Origin: Urechis unicinctus
Lineage: Eukaryota > Annelida > Polychaeta > Xenopneusta > Urechidae
Length of the DNA: 64,000 nucleotides
Direction of reading: 5' to 3'
Assembly: GCA_034190875.2 (NCBI GenBank)
Contig: CM067348.1
Coordinates: 11,567,435 to 11,631,434, forward strand
Shown here: piece by piece, positions 61,512 through 64,000 of the stretch
Layout of the letters: every line of letters starts with the position of its first letter
How positions within the stretch are numbered: position 1 is the first letter of the stretch
The notes under the pieces: model-generated
Databases searched by the model: none
What the model saw: the letters and a program-made list of their open reading frames with translations, nothing else
Told to the model about the DNA's origin: nothing
Translations under genes and position numbers: made by a program

Positions 61512-61877
61512 TCATGTCTCTATCAAATCTTGTATCATATGATCCAATTGCTCACCGTACATTTGGCTTTTTTGCATATCCTCATCAATTTCCTTTTGCA
61601 AGGATTTGTCATGTTCTGTATTGAATTTCGGTTGTTTGAAGACCGGTTTTGTGTCGTCGTCGCCGCCGTCATCATCGTTGATATCGTCGAAGAGGTCACT
61701 AAAATCACCATCCAACTTCCCGTCCTTGGAGGGCAAAATACTAAACGAACTCAAAGGGCCAATTTGGTAGATTTTGTTGGGCTCGAGTCCATTGTAATCT
61801 TCGGCCCGATGGGGAATCACAAAGGATGTGGTAATCGCTGTAAGTAGCACAGCGCACACAAGAGGCAAGACACCCAT
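61512..61877 (-). CDS. small secreted acidic protein
   Basis: A single-exon frame of 121 residues. It starts with a signal peptide, MGVLPLVCAVLLTAITTSF, then has VIPHRAEDYNGLEPNKIYQI, an acidic run LFDDINDDDGGDDDTKP, and a helical, Gln- and Asp-rich tail ending DHMIQDLIET. There are no cysteines after the leader and no dibasic sites typical of neuropeptide precursors. An in-frame ATG lies upstream at 61,904. I prefer 61,877 because the TATA box at 61,913-61,919 places transcription start at about 61,890 and the shorter form gives a better signal peptide. The stop is 12 bases from the gap. Acidic secreted proteins occur in shell matrices, but nothing specific assigns it there. Confidence 0.6.
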   Translation of the reverse strand: MGVLPLVCAVLLTAITTSFVIPHRAEDYNGLEPNKIYQIGPLSSFSILPSKDGKLDGDFSDLFDDINDDDGGDDDTKPVFKQPKFNTEHDKSLQKEIDEDMQKSQMYGEQLDHMIQDLIET

Positions 61878-61912
61878 TTCGACTTGAAATAAAAGTCTCC
61901 ACATCGCTCCTC

Positions 61913-61919
61913 TTTTATA
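61913..61919 (-). promoter_or_regulatory. TATA box of the acidic secreted protein
   Basis: CACTATAAAAGAGG on the minus strand, 36-42 bp before the chosen ATG. It fixes the likely transcription start between the two candidate start codons. Confidence 0.55.
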
Positions 61920-62156
61920 GTGAAACCGCTTAACGGGTTAACAATGGGAGATGGAAGTGCAATCGGGAGGCCCACAACAACTCGTGTTTCGCTTTTGCAG
62001 AATATGCAAATGAGCTGGTTTTCCAAGGAAGAGGTGATATCAATACTGACATTGGCATGCTTAAAAGGATCTGTTCGAAAAGGATCTGTGAAAGAAACTA
62101 ACCTTTCGGATATAAAGTGTACGAATACCAATCATCGAAATGGTTAGTTGCCTTTC

Positions 62157-62170
62157 ATCATCATCATCAA

Positions 62171-62262
<92 letters not shown>
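62157..62262. repeat. CAT trinucleotide array
   Basis: About 35 copies of CAT with one interruption near the left end. His, Ser, Ile, Met and Asp homopolymer frames are artefacts. Confidence 0.97.
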
Positions 62263-62263
<1 letters not shown>

Positions 62264-62426
62264 CATTATTATTATCAACATTTCGCCATTTTCCAACACT
62301 CCTCGACCTGAAACAGCATTGTATTGTATTGTTACTGTCCCCATAAGACCCATAGTGCAACACACTTCAGTCCATAATAATCAGTTCCCGTGACGAAGTG
62401 CGCTATGTACCGGTCCATATAATCCA

Positions 62427-62656
62427 TCATGACATATGATTTTCCTTGAGAAGGTGCATCTGTGAATATTTGTAATAGTTTTTACGTTTTGTTTTTAAGT
62501 CGCCGGGCAGATATTGTCTCTGGGCCCCCTTTGGAATGACTAATTCTTGGAAATTGTAATTGGCCATACGGTCCTGTTCCAAAGGTCGAGCTTTCTTGAC
62601 CTGCTTGCGAAAGTTCTCCTCTATTTGGCGCGCCTGCCCCATTGCAATGGTCCCGT
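62427..62656 (-). CDS. possible terminal exon of a small basic protein
   Basis: After a fair acceptor (GTTGACACCTCACAG) the minus strand encodes DGTIAMGQARQIEENFRKQV, then KKARPLEQDRMANYNFQELV and YLPGDLKTKRKNYYKYSQMH, and stops at 62,427. Inside the exon an ATG at 62,642 could also start a 71-residue protein. The composition looks coding (basic, Gln- and Tyr-rich), but I do not recognise it and found no upstream exon in the right phase. Confidence 0.4.
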
Positions 62657-64000
62657 CTGTGAGGTGTCAACTTGTCAACACTACTGATAACATTTGGTTT
62701 GATCGCGATTAATTAAAAGAAATGACAACGTTGCTTCTCTCTGAAATATCAAAGCAGCTCGCCATAGTTATACGATGGACAGTCCACGCGGTTAATGTCT
62801 GTTTATCTATGGATGTGTAGCGGACAATACATACTGATGATCGGTAAATGATTTTGCAGATGATTAGGCGAAGTTCTGGGGATGTCTGCTGTATGAGATG
62901 GGCATATGATGCATGGTGTTATATTGTATTCATTATACCATTATACCGGTTGTGGGACGTGTGCGTGCTGGGCATAGTAAACATAGTACAACAATGGGGC
63001 GGCTCCACTTCGTGTGAACGAAACATAATAATAATACCCTTATTATGCCACTTGATCAAGTGGTAGGTTCGTGACTAGTAGAAACAACTCGTTCCAGCTG
63101 AGAAACACTTGTATCCCAATCATATTATCAATTCTCTCAAAAACCGCATTACCTGTCCAATATCAAGAGCACGCACCAGTAAGCACACCACATGCCGTCA
63201 TACCCCGCCATACCCCGTCATACCCCGACATACCCCGTTCCTTCTCGTCACTATTTCCAAGCATCAATCACTGCGCGCAACACCCACTGTACCCAACACA
63301 CCACATCCCATACTTTGCAGAAATACCGCAAAGATATATTTATCTACGGCATGACTCATAACAGATATAGTAACAGAAATAAACCTCCGTGGATTGTTCA
63401 GCACGCGAATCCTCTAAACATGTTATGTTCTGCCCGTCTCTGCCATTAATTGTGGTCAATATCAGCAGAATTAAGGTGTGTTATTAAGAATCTCTACTGA
63501 ATCCTCAGTCACCTACGAAACTGGCCATATCTCCCCAAGTATTACCGCACTTACATGCGTTTAGTGCCACCTCGGCTGTCTCCTAGCATGCTTCTTTCGT
63601 GAATAATCTTTCTGCAAAAAGGAATGGAAAAAAGGAAACCTACCAGGCACGCGCTATATGCGGATAACCAGACCCACGCCCTCGCAAATCATGATCGTGT
63701 TTTGGAATGTCGTCAATGACTCATACATATGCTTGGTCCACTTGAGCTGTGCAGACTTTTTCGCTTTTGACATGAATCATCTCTCCGCAAAAAGAAAAGA
63801 GAAACTTAACCCAACATGGTAAAAGCTATTTAAAGCGCACACGTCGTGGGATATATCTGCTCTGCTATTGATGTTTTAGACTCCTATATTCCGGGCTTGA
63901 GCATATCACGCGCGCCAATCAATATTCTCAAAAACTTGTCTTTCGGACGTAAGATGTTTAACGACAAATCATCATAAAGGATGAGTGACCGAATATTCTG
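62657..64000. other. unique DNA to the window edge
   Basis: A 10-bp repeat CATACCCCGT occurs four to five times at about 63,194-63,238. Two short segments at about 63,590-63,630 and 63,770-63,800 resemble each other (TCTTTCTGCAAAAAGGAA and TCTCTCCGCAAAAAGAAA). No supported gene. Confidence 0.45.

Noticed and set aside
62061-62393. Poly-Asp, poly-His, poly-Ser, poly-Met and poly-Ile frames
   Set aside because: CAT trinucleotide array.
63553-63612. Candidate internal exon on the minus strand between CCTTTTTGCAG and GTAAGTGCG
   Set aside because: Splice sites are good and one frame is open for 18 codons, but its phase does not fit the exon at 62,656 and no other partner was found.

Overview
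The window looks like nuclear DNA from a marine invertebrate, most likely a mollusc and perhaps a gastropod. It has small genes with GT-AG introns, a Polinton/Maverick, a P-like transposon, a LINE, Ty3/Gypsy remains, tRNA-derived SINEs, long AT arrays and very many private minisatellites. The mollusc call rests mainly on a SINE-like repeat (e.g. 48,815-49,205) with a TCGTAAGAGGCGACT head, a GTTAAACCC stretch and an ACTC-rich tail. This is inference from remembered gastropod repeats, not a search.

1-22.8 kb is gene-poor and repeat-rich; by my boundaries about a third is minisatellite. The best gene here, minus strand 9,883-5,484, is a five-exon calcineurin B/CHP/CIB-like EF-hand protein of about 200 residues. 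Its splice phases agree at every junction. Its second intron carries a minisatellite grown from the 5' splice site. A 661-bp TTAA-flanked transposon (17.4-18.1 kb) precedes two homologous small terminal exons facing each other tail to tail (18.1-18.45 kb plus, 19.54-19.26 kb minus).

22.85-36.34 kb is a degraded Polinton with matching terminal inverted repeats, an integrase part, a protein-primed DNA polymerase B part and several small unassigned frames. A P-like transposon sits in the integrase region. 37.3-49.8 kb is a nest of LTR-element fossils, a LINE, SINEs, a 2.1-kb direct duplication and a large palindrome around an AT array.

51.1-61.4 kb is built from duplications. A segment holding a small gene occurs twice (51.1-53.06 and 56.58-58.29 kb), with the duplicated right end of the Polinton between the copies. 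Each copy encodes a 79-residue secreted peptide with a conserved leader and a six-cysteine mature region whose last exon has diverged mostly by amino-acid replacements. This pair is the most interesting coding find. 61.5-62.7 kb holds a TATA-driven secreted acidic protein and an unassigned small exon, beside a 100-base assembly gap inside a duplicated array.

Most long open frames are artefacts of tandem repeats whose period is a multiple of three. The real genes were found mainly by matching splice sites and phases. All comparisons were made by eye.
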